Positions 26,820 to 38,941 of a stretch of 64,000 bases of DNA are shown here, piece after piece. The notes under the pieces are model-generated. The model ran no database searches. It saw nothing but the letters and a program-made list of their open reading frames with translations, and was not told the origin of the DNA. The stretch is taken from positions 112,819,504 to 112,883,503 of the forward strand of contig JALGPY010000004.1 in the NCBI GenBank assembly GCA_023055425.1, in the 5' to 3' direction. The DNA comes from Linanthus parryae. Taxonomy: Eukaryota > Streptophyta > Magnoliopsida > Ericales > Polemoniaceae. Within the stretch, counting starts at the first letter, position 1. Every line of letters begins with the position of its first letter. The position numbers were made by a program, and so were the translations under genes.

Positions 26820-28576
26820 ACTGTGCATTTTTGAACTCATGCCAACTACCAAGCCTATTTTGGACTAGTCCATAACCTCGGGCACATATTTTGGGTTAGG
26901 TTTTTTTGGGTGAAAGTGTGCTTTTAGTCTTTCACTCCCTGAAGTTTGTTGCAAAGACACTTTCACCCGTTATAGTTTGGGAAATGACACTTTTACCGCT
27001 TTAACTAGTCAAATTTCACACTCTTAATTGTGAAGCTGTTGGTTTGGGGATGGAGGTCCGTCACTAATTAAAGTTTCTTACATAAAAAAAAAATTGTTTC
27101 TAGGAGTATGAAATGATACAGGAGGGGGTGTCACTTGAAGTTTGACACGTTGCAGAGGTAAAAGTGTCATTTTATAAACCAAGTTGTCCCAACAATCTAG
27201 AGTAGTTATTACATACTCTAGAGTAAATGATGTGTTTGTACTCCGGTCCATACAACACATGACACGAAATAATTTCATATCATATGTCATTTGTTGTATG
27301 GATTGCAGTACGGGCACGTTAATTACTGCAGAATACCTAATAATTAGATTGGGTTTGATATAACCTTAAAATCTACATAAGAAACTATTATGGGGAATAA
27401 GCTATCCTCCAAACTGTGACATGTAGAATTGCTTATTCCCACCATATCTTAAGATTTTTTTTTAGGAAATAATTGATGTGTACCATATTTTAAGAATTAA
27501 ATATTATGAAATATTTAATTCTCAAATATTTCATAAGAAGGCAATATCAGTCATTCAAATTTAAGAAGTTATGGTACTTTTTCTGTTGCCGTATATCCTC
27601 GGCGGGCGATGGTATTAATACCGAACGTATTGCTTTTTTTTTTTGAGAAGATTTTTATAACATAACAATTTTTTTTTGAAGAAGATACATTAAAAAAAAG
27701 AATTAGTTTTTCATTGATTTCACCCTTTAGGGCAAATACATGTGTCCCGTGGTTGGCATTACGACCACACCACGGAATATCTCTCCAACCACCCATCCTT
27801 TGCATTGTAAGGAAGATAATTCACTTTCCTTTTGAGAGACACCACGGAATATCTCTCCAACCACCCATCCTTTGCATTGTAAGGAAGATAATTCACTTTC
27901 CTTTTGAGAGACACTTCTCTTCCATTCTCTCTCTAACACAAGAGAGTCGGATTTTACCAACGCCTCTGTAGAACCTCTATCCGCCGTAAGTTTGAAACCA
28001 TCCACCAACGCCCAAGCCATCGAAATGGGATGGGAACCTTTGATTCGATGGCGGACGCACCGAAATGGGATAGGAACCGATCTTGCTGCATTGTAACGAA
28101 CAATTGTATTTCAAGTAATTTATGATTTATTTTTTAATAAAAAGTAATTTTGGACAATTGAAAATTACATCCCATAGTAGAAGCACCCAAATACCATAAC
28201 AGATGCTTCTCCTGGGGGGGAAGGCCAAGGGCTCCCTAGTCCCTACCCCTTCTCCTTGACCAATTGCAGATTTATAACCATCATAACAGCAAAACAAACA
28301 AATAATGAAATAACCACAGAAAGTAAAATAAGTACATGTTCTCAGCAAAAAGGTATCCCAAATTTGAAAGCAACTTAGGAAGCGTTAGACTTCTTAAACT
28401 AAAATCTGGATGTTTTGTACTCCATATATTGATACTTGGAAATACTGGTGATGTGCTCAACTCTCACATCTCAACATATATTAAACTGCATCATTGAAGG
28501 TTTGAGTTCACCAGATCAAAAAGGAGTAACATAAAACACCTTACAAAAGACGAATCTACAATTGCAAAAGATATCA
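26820..28576. other. Spacer between CDCA7 copies A and B
   Basis: No gene supported. It holds a tandem duplication at 27767-27910, a short repeated CCGAAATGGGATNGGAACC (28021 and 28059 areas), and from about 28440 onward sequence also found downstream of copy C (about 38825), showing that the duplicated unit extends beyond the coding region. Confidence 0.5.
27767..27910. repeat. Tandem duplication, 72-bp unit, two copies
   Basis: Two adjacent identical-looking units starting ACACCACGGAATATC at 27767 and 27839, followed by the first four bases of a third. The only open frames here come from the repeat itself. Confidence 0.85.
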
Positions 28577-31500
28577 TCACGCTTTGTCTTCGTCGTTTGA
28601 GTGCACTGCAGTAGCTCGTTGCAGCTCGTCCATTAGCAGATGTGCAACAGACTCGTGTCCCGTTTTCCTAGCTACATTGTTTATTCGAAAAAAGAAAATT
28701 ATTTTTGTAAAACTAATTGGAGGGCTAGAAAAGTAGTAAGCATTTATAAAATTGTAGAATTCCGGACAAACCTTTGAATGCATTGCTGCTAATTGGAGCT
28801 ATATTTCGCTTCTTTAAGCATTCAGATCTAATTCAGCCAAAGAACACAAAATGTAACATCAAATGGTCAGTAAGTTGTTGGGTTAAGGCATTTGCATTAC
28901 TTCACGACCAAAATATGGGAACAAAATAAAGATGAAATTGAAGTACCTGTTACAAATCCAATACGGCTTAATTCCTTTGTCCTCTACACAGTGAGGGCAC
29001 ATCCACAGTTTGTTTTCCGTCACCTCCTCCAGTTCTGGCAGATAATCGTGTGAGAGAGATCAAGTTAAGACTCTTTATTAACCGAAAACTTTGAAATACT
29101 ATTGCAGAGTTTTTGCATGTTTTGCACCATCTGAATATATAAGCAGCTTGAAAGAAAGTTCAATCGAAGAAGCAAGAACCAAATGGACAAGGAGAAAAGT
29201 AACTATTTGGCATGACCAGAAAAACAATCCTGTAATAAGCTAAGAGACATCATAAAACTTTCTCCAACGAAAGACCAGAAACCACTTGATTGAATAGTTT
29301 AATAAAGGTTTTTGGGCTCACCTTCACCATACCTAACTTTGAGACAAGTTCGGCAGAGAACTCCACGACTGAAATGACACACTGAACAATCTGTCTTTCC
29401 TGCTCATGAATGTTTGCGAAAGTTATAACCAGGAAGTACTATGAGGGTATTGAAGTGGACCATTCAATGTAAGAACTTACCAATGCATAATTGATCAAGA
29501 TCAAGATCACCACACCGCTTGCAATCTACTTCTCCGCACAATTTCTTTTTCCTGCACGTGACGCTCAAAAAACAACAAATTAATGTTTGTCTAAATTCTA
29601 TTTTCTGATCATTTTGTTGGCATAATGTAAAAGAGCTAAATAGATTTTCAAGTTTTGAAGAAAAAGAAACTTCGTGATTGAAACTGCAACTGCTTAACTC
29701 ACATGACTAAGAAGAATATTGATACGTTGTACTGCTTAACTCACATGACTAAGAAGAATATTGATACGTTGTATGTGATCCACCAACAAAAGCAAACACT
29801 CATGCTAATTTAATCTATTATGCTAGCAAGCTACTCCATAACCATCTAAACAGAAAACATGCATTTTTCAACACGTGAGATTTCCTAGATTTTGTCAGAC
29901 ATGGACATGAAATATCATGAGAAGCCAATATTTTTACTTCATTAAGCTGACATGAAATATCATTTAGATGACAAATACAGTAAGGCCTAATAGATAAATA
30001 CAAGTAAACTAAATACATGAAAGAGAAGTGATGTTTAGGAGAATTGAAATGCCAAGAAACTTAATACCCGCAGATGTGGCAACTAGTTCCATAAATAGGG
30101 TGGTAGATTGATCCCCTACTTTCGCTGGCACAACGTTGAGCGAATTCCTCCGGTGAAAGCCATCGTTTCTCATTGCTGAATATAATAAAAGGTGCTAATC
30201 CCAGCCTCTGCTCTTTCGTTTCAATTTGAGGAGTCGGGTCAACAGATATTCCCTTCAAGCGGTGAGAAGAGCGGCGAGGATAGCAACTATAATCAACTTT
30301 ACGGTCAACTTTATGGTTCTTCTTCACTTGGGTCTTCGATCGGAGAAGTCCCAATGAAGCTAACCTAGCCTGTTATTCATATCAGCAAAGTAGCTAAACA
30401 AACTGCAGGAAACCAAAGACAAAATAAGAGAATATATGTATGGATGTTTGAGTGTATTAGAGAGATAGCGTACTTTGTTCTCCAAGATTTGAGCATTTCT
30501 GATGCTCTCATAGTCACTGTTTGTTTGAAGCATTCCCATTCTTTCTTCTTCAAACAGTCTGTTTGGAGAGGGTTCTGGAGAGGTGCTACTTTCTACGAGT
30601 TTTAAATATGCAGCTCCAATTAGTGTATATCAAACGTATCACTTAATTCTGTTGGCTAGGTAAATAATACTATGTCTGACAGTTCCAATTTGTCAAATAT
30701 TCTTTGCTCATCTTACTTGGCACCACTAATTGGTGCCCTTAAACTTAAGAGGATCATATCAAATCTTCCTGTTCTTAGTGAGACACCAAAAAGCTTCAGG
30801 GCCAGGACTTTCAGGAATGTAGTCAAAGTCGAGCTGGCCAAGAAAGTAAGACAGCAAACACAATAGATGGAGCTCATCTACTCTACTTCTAGACCACAGG
30901 ACAAATCAAAAGGAAAAATAAACAAATAAATAAGAGGACATGTTTCTTATAAGAGCGGCACAGCTGTGGAAAGATCTGCATTGCATCTTTCATACTAAAA
31001 AGTTCATTACAGCAGCGAAATTTCTAGGATGGACAAAACAATGTCATTCTTGGTCAATAATCCAAGACCGCAAAGGAAAAGTTGTCTTCTCTTGGTGGTT
31101 AATTCAACTCAACTGTACTGCTAGTACTAAGCTGTTCACATACGAAAGGGAAAGAGAATCACCTGACCATTGAGCATCAAAACCATGTTTACTTAAATGG
31201 TGTCTCACTTTTCAGATTAATTTGAGTCCAGATTAAAAGTTGGCACGAGGTTAACATACAAAAATCCACAATACAAAATGAAAATCATACTTTGCGCCTT
31301 GGCAGTTAGTCAAATAGGGAATATGAACTGCTTGAGATATAACATAACTTAAGTTTCAAACAAAATACTGCAAGTAGGGTCCACATAACTTCGAGCTATA
31401 TGAATACAACAAGCTTGATATAAATCCGTGTCCATGGTGATTATTAGCTCATGCTTTGTTTGTTGGTCTGCCATTTGGAAATTGTAATTAGGCAATGACT

Positions 31501-33404
31501 TAACTCTACTTTTCTAAGACTTAACCTTTAATTTTCAAAAAGAGATGATAGAAGAAAAAATAATACTGTGATGTCGGATTAAGGGTACTTTACCAGTACA
31601 AAACAACACATGTACAACCGCATGACCACTTCAAAGAATGCAACATGGTGCAGTTGTACATTTGATGTGTTGGTGCCTTACCGTTCTTAAAGATGTAAAT
31701 GACATGCTAAAAGGAGCCAACTTTCATTTAACCATAAACTTTATAATAATAAGATTGTCAAAATAGATATGTCATAGTTAGTAACCAACTTCTCCGAATC
31801 CAGTAAAAACCCATCACTACTTAAATGTAACCTCAAAATAATTTATGGTGTGAGAAAAACTAGAAGGAGGACTCATCAACAAATCCAAGGAGTAGAAACA
31901 TGGAATCCAGATACATTTATATTATAGCCATATTTAATCCCTATGTTTATTTCCTAAATTCCTTATCAGGACTCTGGGAAACTATGAAGAGAAGAAACTA
32001 GTACTATATGACATATTTAACAGTGGTGGAATGCAGAAACTACAACTTTGATGCTAAAGGAACTTCCAATAGAACACTAACCCGTATTCGAGCTACTCGA
32101 GAATGAGTGCTCCATATCTAGTTTACCACTTTCTGTAGAGTCTACCGGAGTCTTTTGCCTGCATTTATTACTGAGAATGATATCAGTTCACTAAAATCCC
32201 CATGACATAGACATTGGAGCATTTGTGCATGAAAAAAGATCCAAGTACTAAGCCCAATTTTGGTCTATCAAGCATCAACCTTATAATTTTTCCTTCGAGT
32301 ATTGCAGACTATGGAACAATGATAATGTACTATAATTTAGCTGAACCCGTATGGAAGATTTGTTACCCTGACATAGAGAAGAAACTGTTACATGACTGAC
32401 ACCTTTGTTGTGGCTTTCAGACAAATCTTTGAATGCCACTGTTATGCCATTACTAGACCAATATAGAAAGTTCAAGACACTTTGAAATCACGGAATGAGG
32501 TACAGTTGTAGCAATGCAGTGAAGTGAAGTGAAGGTGGCTTTCCATAACACTCTCTTGTGTTAAAGATGTCAGCCTCGATTTGTATCTCGTATGATCCCG
32601 GTCCGTTTGAGGTTCATGCACCCCCCACTTCAGTTTCACTAAGGGACACAGTTGATGGTTCCGGTTTGGAGGTCAATCAAGATGAAGGGTGGGAATGATA
32701 GTGGCGGTTGGGGAGTCAAGTGCTGGTAGATGATGGTATTTGTGAAATTGTCCTTTCAAGTCAAAGCATAGGAGAGCAACCTAGACACTGTAACGACACG
32801 TCGACACCCACCTGGGGTGGGATACCAAGAGCAAAACATCAAAATGCATTACAATACCGACCAAGTGACTTAATTGAGATTATGAGGGGAACACAGTGTG
32901 GCTTTTTCGACAATCCAAGAAACACACATAATAGAATCTTTAGTAACATGAGTAACCTCTGTATCTGTAAACAACAAACTGTACCTGCAGGATTTGCGGC
33001 CATTAGAGTCGTAGAAATCGCCCTTGCTTTCGCACTCACAATTCATATCTTCTACAATGTTGGTGGTGGATATCACTGGCTTCATATCCTTGCCTAAAGG
33101 GAGAGAATAATCATTGACAATCAGTCACATTGTCACATGCACATAGTAGTATCTCTCAATTGATACAAAAGAAAATTCAAGAATAGTTACAAAAGCGGCA
33201 CTTTCAATTTCTCATCAAGCAAGCAAATTCATTTGTAAGGTCCTAATAACGCATACCCGTGTGTGGTGATGATTTCGGCTTGTTGTCCTGGGATGAGCCA
33301 TCACTTGAGTCGTCCAATCGAGCAAGGAAACGAGCATAGTCGACTTTCTGGCGCTTGCTGGTGACTTTCTCGGACGAAGATATGGATCGGAGGTCGGAGG
33401 TCAT
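28577..33404 (-). CDS. CDCA7: CDCA7-like zf-4CXXC_R1 protein, copy B
   Basis: Ten exons on the minus strand, all with GT-AG ends and compatible phases: 33404-33257, 33093-32985, 32158-32082, 30592-30474, 30369-30068, 29551-29481, 29399-29322, 29034-28947, 28827-28772, 28671-28577 (TGA). The sum is 1143 nt, 380 residues. It starts MTSDLRSISSSEKV. The zinc-finger region has CASESRGSIYHPIYG, SCHICGKKK, CGEVDCKRCGDLD, DCSVCHFSRG, CRTCLKVRYGE, WMCPHCVEDKG; the end is CLKKRNIAP then ARKTGHESVAHLLMDELQ. The Arg that follows the second Cys in copy A (CHFCR) is Gly here (CHICG). The segment after RNIAP (ISSNAFK) has diverged from the TGIAIFK of copy A. The complete frame argues for a functional gene with altered binding. 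Expression is unknown. Confidence 0.85.
29689..29772. repeat. Short tandem duplication in a copy B intron
   Basis: Two 42-bp units, each starting ACTGCTTAACTCACATG, at 29689 and 29731. Copy C has a single, diverged version near 40150, so the duplication is specific to copy B. Confidence 0.8.
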
Positions 33405-33457
33405 TTTCGGAACAATTCGAGAGAAAACAAAAAATGGAGATTGGAAAGGGTCGAAAT

Positions 33458-33484
33458 GTGAAAGGGATTGAAAAGTTAGGGTTT
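33458..33484 (-). promoter_or_regulatory. Conserved 5' leader block with telo-box, copy B
   Basis: Same 27 bp as upstream of copies A and C, 54 bp before the copy B ATG; telo-box AAACCCTAA on the gene strand. Confidence 0.6.
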
Positions 33485-33489
33485 AGAAT

Positions 33490-34571
33490 TTGGGTGGAGT
33501 TGAGAGAGGAGCAGGAGAGCAGGTTTTCGATGTTCTGAATTCAAATTGGATCTGTCACTCACTTCTACTTCTTCTTCAGAGAGAGTTAAAAGGTTTCTTT
33601 AATCTTTAGAGGGTTTAAGGCACATAAATTGGTACTAAAATCTCATCCCAAATAGTTATTTGTTTTATAACCTTACCGCAATTTAAAATTGGGCATCTAA
33701 CCTTTATTTGTGGGAGGCAAAAGTTGTTCGTCTTTTTCTTCAGAGGTTAGATTTCCAATTCCGAATTCGGGCGAGGTTAGATGTCCAATTGTCCCGTTTA
33801 AAGCTGGTTCTCGTCGAATTGCAATGGGAATGAATGACCGAATGACTAGAAAATTTGTACAATACTGAATAGGTGATTTTAGAAAACACATAACATTTTT
33901 TTAAGAGAATGTACATTAACATTAAAGTCTAATTTTTTTATTCAAAATTGATTAACTTAATCATTCGCACTAGATCAACATTTTAAATATTTTCCCTCAA
34001 AATAATTGCACTAATGAAATTGATTCGACTTATCAGGTCCTCTCTATATGGATCTATCAACTCAGTTTCGATCTACCCGCTCTTTAGCCCGTCGAAATCT
34101 CACCAGCAACATTGAATCGACCACCATCACCACCTTCGCCGACAACCATCTCTCTCCCGTGGCAGCAAGATTGAAAAGAGTTGCCTTCAAAAATTTGTCT
34201 GACATTACCACCGACTATGAAGCTACCCATACTGCTTTAGTCGGTTCTGAAGAATAAGGGGAAGAAGGTGAAGAAAAAGAGGATATGGACCCGAAATTAT
34301 AAGGTTTAGACCCTTAGGTCGTAGATTAAATTTGGATCCATCGAATTCGATAACTGTTTGATAAAGAAGAAGAAGAAGAAGAAGAAGAAGAAGAAGAAGA
34401 AGAAGAAGAAGAAGAAGAAGAAGAAATTGATGAAATCCAATAGAAATTGGTAATTTCCATTGATTTTGTGATTATGTTCATCTTATTGGATCAAGGGCTA
34501 CAAAACAGTTGAACATGGGAGCTCGATTATCGAGACATTTTACTACTTCAAACAACTAATCAGATGGGATG
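33490..34571. other. Spacer upstream of copy B
   Basis: No gene is recognised. A small open frame at 34048-34257 (SLARRNLTSNIESTT; LKRVAFKNLSDITT) reads like protein-coding sequence and recalls the N-terminal region of plant cyclins only very loosely. I do not assign it. A (GAA)n tract follows at 34364-34425. Confidence 0.35.
34364..34425 (+). repeat. (GAA)n microsatellite
   Basis: About 20 uninterrupted GAA/AAG triplets. No longer open reading frame uses them. Confidence 0.95.
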
Positions 34572-34605
34572 GGGCTTGATGCTTGAAGAACCAAGCATCA
34601 AGCCC
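34572..34605. repeat. Perfect 14-bp inverted repeat at the 5' edge of a copia fragment
   Basis: Arms GGGCTTGATGCTTG (34572-34585) and CAAGCATCAAGCCC (34592-34605) around a 6-base loop AAGAAC. RT homology of the Copia-4 fragment begins immediately after the right arm (KKTLYGLKQAFRQWF). Confidence 0.85.
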
Positions 34606-35951
34606 AAAAAAACACTTTATGGCCTAAAACAGGCCTTTAGACAGTGGTTTACCAAGTTTTCACCCACTTTGATATCCATGGAATTTACTCAATGTAAAGC
34701 AGATTGTACACTGTTCACAATTACACAAGATTCTCACTTTGAGGCCCTATTGGTGTATGTGGATGACATTATCCTCACAAGGGATCACTTGCCAACCCTC
34801 CCTCACATCAGAAAAACTCTTCAATCTTATTTCAGCTTAAAGACCTTGGCAATCTACATTCTTTCTTGGGCTTTGAGGTGTCAAGAACAGTGGAGGGGAT
34901 TCACTTGTGTCAATGAAAATTTGCTCTGAAATCCTCAAAGACACATGTTTCTTGGGAGCTAAACCTTCATCTATTCCAATGGAGCCCAACATCAAACTCG
35001 GAGCTGAAGATGGAGATTTATTAGAAGAGGTTGATGCATAATCATATAGAAGACTTGTGGGTAGACTCATTTATTTGTGCAACACAAGACCTGATCTATG
35101 CTACTATGTGCACACAACTTAGTCAATATGTAGCAGCTCCATGAAAGCGACATTTAGATGTTGTTTATAAAGTCTTGAGGTACCTTTAAGGAACTCCTGG
35201 ACAAGGTTTGCTCTTCTCTGTACATTCTACTTTGGAGCTGATTGGGGTGGCTGCCAAGATACTTGAAGATCCACCACAGGATATATGTTGTTTTTAGGTA
35301 ATTCTTTGGTGTCTTGAAAATCAAAGAAACAAGACACAGTTTCAAGGAGCTCAGCAGAGACAGAGTACAGGGGGTTAGCCACCACTAGCTGTGAGTTAAA
35401 GTGGTTAACTTTTATTTTAACTGATCTTCAAGTGATGCCTTCTACCTCTCCAGTGATTTTATGTAATTCACAAGCTGCATAACATATTGCCACAAATCCA
35501 GTGTTTCATGAGAGAACTAAGCACATAGATTTGGATTGCCACCTCATTAGAGGTAAATTGCAAAGTGAATCTCTCAAATTCTTACATGACTCTTCCAAAC
35601 AGCATCTTCCTGATCTATTGACAAACTCTCTTGGACTTGCTCAATTCTACTTTTCTTCTTAGTAAGTTGGGAGTAAATGATATGTACTCTCCAACTTAAG
35701 GGGGCCTATTGGAAATATAGTGCTAAGTACTTTATGATGCCTTAGCAAAGTATACAGGTTATAATATAAGTAAACAAGTCTTTGACTTGTTGACTCAATA
35801 CAAATTCATATGCGCTGTGATGCTCATTCAATGCAACAGAGATGAAATATATTTTCCCTCCATTTTGTGTTTCTTCTCTGATTTGTGATAGTCTGGTACT
35901 TTAATTTTTCAAACCTCTTGTGTCAACTCAGTTGGATGTATCGAACTAACA
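34606..35951 (+). mobile_element. Copia-4, 5'-truncated copia fragment with RT, RNase H and LTR
   Basis: Starts inside RT: TLYGLKQAFRQWF, then the catalytic LVYVDDIILTRD near 34758. After frameshifts it continues LVGRLIYLCNTRPDLCYYV (about 35055), DWGGCQDT.RSTTGYMLFLG (35240), SWKSKKQDTVSRSSAETEY (35315), the RNase H catalytic Glu region, and HIDLDCHLIR (35525). A purine tract TTAAGGGGGCC (35696-35706) precedes a probable LTR. Everything 5' of the RT fingers is missing, and stops and shifts rule out function. Confidence 0.8.
35707..35951 (+). repeat. Probable 3' LTR of Copia-4
   Basis: Starts TATTGGAAATATAGTGC right after the purine tract (TGTTGGAAATATA is common in copia) and plausibly ends CGAACTAACA at 35951. 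There is no 5' partner in the window, so the right boundary is a guess from the terminal ACA. Confidence 0.5.
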
Positions 35952-36225
35952 GTTTTTTTTGTCAAACAAACTAACAGTTCAACAAGTCTAGAGAGTTAAT
36001 TAGATTGTCTTTTTGTTGCTGATTTAATTAGATTATGTTGCTAATTTAATTATGTTTAACATTTAAATAATAATTTAGTAAAATTACTTATTGTTAAATT
36101 ATATATACTTCACTTAATTAAACCAATTAAGTTTTGAGACGTAGAGAAATTCTTAAACAAATTAAGTTATTAATTGGATCATGTGTAACGATTATACTAA
36201 TAAATATCATTAATTATTTTAGATT

Positions 36226-37954
36226 TTTTTTGCGGAAACAAAAGAACATCATATTAATAGAACTTCTCAAAATACATAGGTAAGTCATAGGGAGCACAAC
36301 TAACCGAAACTACAAGCTGCAAAGCAGCAGCCAACCAAAAGAGCCTAACCAAGACATGAAATTCCAAGCTAGCTAGAACAGGAAGACCAAACAGAAACAA
36401 CCAGACCCAAACAAAGACTAACCAGTTCAGAGATGTACAAAGACACTAACCAGAAGAGCTACTAACATTAACATTAACATTAACCTGATGACCTAAGAAA
36501 GCAAACAGCTGATTAGGCATCAATGAAAGGGATAACAACAGACATGAGCTCATCATCAGGAATGAGTGGAAATTCAGCCGCAACAACATCAGCAGAAACA
36601 CCATCACCAGAAACTTCATGAGAAGGCAAAGAAGGAACACTTGAGGAGGCATCCACAGAGTGAGTCAATCCTGGGCTACCCACTCCAGAAGAAGAAGCCA
36701 CCAAAGCAACACCCATGGGAGACTTCTTGACACAAGAACAAGCTGCTGGTGGCAAAACTGCTAAAGGACTGGCCTCTGAATCCTCCACCAAAGCTTGAGG
36801 AAAGAACTGAATTTGTCCTGGCACCCATGCAGAACTCCCTTTCTTAACTTCAGCCTCAACCCAACCTTCGTTAGCTGAATCAAACAATACTAAAAGAAAG
36901 ATTAGCAAGACGAAATGCTATGAGCAAGAGCCTCTGCATGATGATACATGTGTGTAATAGAGCTTGTGCGACTTTCATTTTTTTTTTTTTTTATTTCTAG
37001 AGACCCAAAGAATCCAAAAGATAGCTGGAATCCAATGTCAGTTTCTAACTTTACTAAGCTGATTCTTCTTCCTCACCCAATTCATGATCCAACGTTGTAG
37101 GTTCCCACTATTGTTGTGATTAGGCTTATGAGGAGAGGGAATGGGTGCTCTCTCTCAAAGCTCTTGAGCCTTAGTACAAGAAACGAAGATGTGTGAAGAA
37201 GTTTCAATTTGATTAGGGAAAACTGGACAAAAAGGACTAGTAGAATTAATCTTATTGTGAATGTTATTTAGACAAGGTAAAGAATTAGAACAAATTCTCC
37301 AGAAAAGATGAATTATATTTGAGGGCAAGCCTGAAGACCATGATCTTTTCCACCAATAAGTAAAAGAAATATGATTAAAATGAATACGAGCGGAAGAAGA
37401 AAGGGGAGAAGAGCTATTAAAATTTTGCAAACCATATGCTGATTTAACTGAAAAAATTCCATTGGAGGAGGGTTTCCAGATTGGGGTATCCTGGCTATCA
37501 TTATCCTCAATGGGTGTATGAACAATTCTGCCACACAGCCAAGGTGGGAAGAATCTGTGGAGGAGATTGAGATCCCAGGTCTTGTCTCTTTCAATGATAA
37601 GCTGATCAACATTTTTGAGAGTATGATTTGGGTCAGTTTGCATCAGACACTCAGCTATGGATGCTCCAGGAACATCTTGGATCCAACCATCCAATCGTAT
37701 CCAAATAGACTTACCCGTAACCACTTTCCATTGAATGCCAAGATTGAGAGTACTTCTGCCTTTACAAATATTCTTCCAAGCACAAGAGGAAGTGGAAGCA
37801 GGCTTGAGGCAAAGAAAATTCTTTCTTTTACAATATTTGAAGTAAAATAGTTGCTAAAAAAAGAGTTCGGGTTACTAATAATTCTCCAGCTATTCTTGGC
37901 CAGGAGAGCATTGTTAAAACAATTTAAGTTCTTAAAACCTATCCCTAATTAATC
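36226..37954 (-). mobile_element. 5'-truncated LINE with 9-bp target duplication
   Basis: Direct repeats TTTTAGATT lie at 36217-36225 and 37955-37963. On the minus strand the element ends in a short A-run (plus-strand T-run at 36224-36231), as expected for the LINE 3' end. The 5' end lies inside the ORF2 thumb region, typical of incomplete reverse transcription. The coding remnant is given separately. Confidence 0.7.
37155..37950 (-). pseudogene. LINE ORF2 C-terminal remnant with zf-RVT domain
   Basis: On the minus strand the translation has NALLAKNSWRIISNPNS (about 37905), WKNICKGRSTLNLGIQW (37770), VTGKSIWIRLDGWIQ (37724 downward), then SWSSGLPSNIIHLFWRIC, SLPCLNNIHNKIN, FCPVFPNQIETSSHIFVSC. 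This is the RT-thumb to zf-RVT stretch of plant LINEs. The second Cys of CPxC is Phe (CPVF), and the first part needs a frame change. Below 37155, IFWILWVSRNKKK and GWVEAEVKKGSSAWV hint at the connector and a degraded RNase H domain (to about 36800). Confidence 0.75.
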
Positions 37955-37963
37955 TTTTAGATT

Positions 37964-38800
37964 GAATTGCATTTTTTTTAGTTTGACAGTTGGTGATATT
38001 GTTTCATAATTTTGTAGGATCACGAGACCTTGATTTAGGCTCTCGGACCGTTACCTAGCAAGGTGTATGATGGCCCTTACATTCGGTTTGCTGAATCGGC
38101 CAAGTGTAGAGTGAAATTTATCCCAAAGTTGAAGGATTATGCTCGGCTCGTTGTTAGAAAATTTATTCAGCAACAAATGACGAGTCTTCAATGGATTTTG
38201 TGCTTGTTGGATTGAAGCGACAAAATCGAGTACTCAGAGACAATTATTAACGTGATGCACAATAGGCTCTCTAAAGATCACTGAGTTGTGGCACAATGTT
38301 AGGGACTTTTACGATCGTTTCTCGAAGAAATGATGCGTCGTCACCGGGCTGAATATGAAGAATGAAATTATCAACAATATACTACGTTTACGTGCAAACG
38401 ACCGGACGCTTGTTAAATTATTGAAGCCGCCCTTGAGGCACACCACAAAAAACAGGTTGGGATCACACCCACCTACCGAGGCTGTACGCGAAGTTGATTG
38501 TGTGCCTCATCTGTCCGTATGTGCAAACCTTATACACTGGGGAAGATTGTGCTGGATAGATTGATCACTCTTTTTACAATTCTTGATTAGCTTTTATTTA
38601 ATTTCCAAACTCCCTTTTGCTCCATCTTCATAGCTCTGCTCAACACTTATTCACCTTGGTCTGTAGTGTGTGACTGTGTACATAGGAGAGCCAACACTTA
38701 CAATTTGCAAACTTCCCTTCAATTTTGAATCTGTAAAAATCTATAGCCAAGGTGCAAATACCAATTAGCATAGGACAGTGATCAGGTCCTATTATACAGA
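37964..38800 (+). other. Unassigned sequence between the LINE and copy C
   Basis: The sequence before the LINE (up to 36216) and after it (from 37964) should be contiguous once the element is removed. An intron-like TTTTGTAG/GATCACGAG at about 38020 and a stretch reading AKCRVKFIPKLKDYARLVV near 38100 look like old coding sequence, and 38355-38564 is open (MKNEIINNILRLRANDRT). I do not recognise the protein and stops break it. Confidence 0.35.
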
Positions 38801-38941
38801 GGAGTAATATGAAACACCTTACAAAATACACTGGTGATATGCTCAACTCTCATGTCTCAACATATGTTAAACTGCATCATTGAAGGTTTGAGTTCACCAG
38901 AACACAGAGGAGTAATACAAAAACACTTACAAAAGACGAAT

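Noticed and set aside
27767..27971. Repeated open frame with HGISLQPPILCIVRKIIHF
   Set aside because: It comes from the 72-bp tandem duplication; the repeat in protein is a by-product and there are no gene signals.
30672..30866. Open frame with MSDSSNLSNILCS in copy B and a similar one near 41151
   Set aside because: It lies in the intron between exons 3 and 4 (plus strand) and is shared by B and C because the intron was duplicated; the two frames diverge with different stops.
34048..34257. Cyclin-like N-terminal fragment
   Set aside because: Only a loose resemblance (KRVAFKNLSDIT). No cyclin box follows and the frame ends after 69 codons.
34364..34425. Possible coiled-coil or acidic domain from the GAA tract
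   Set aside because: The tract is a pure microsatellite with stops close by and no surrounding gene.
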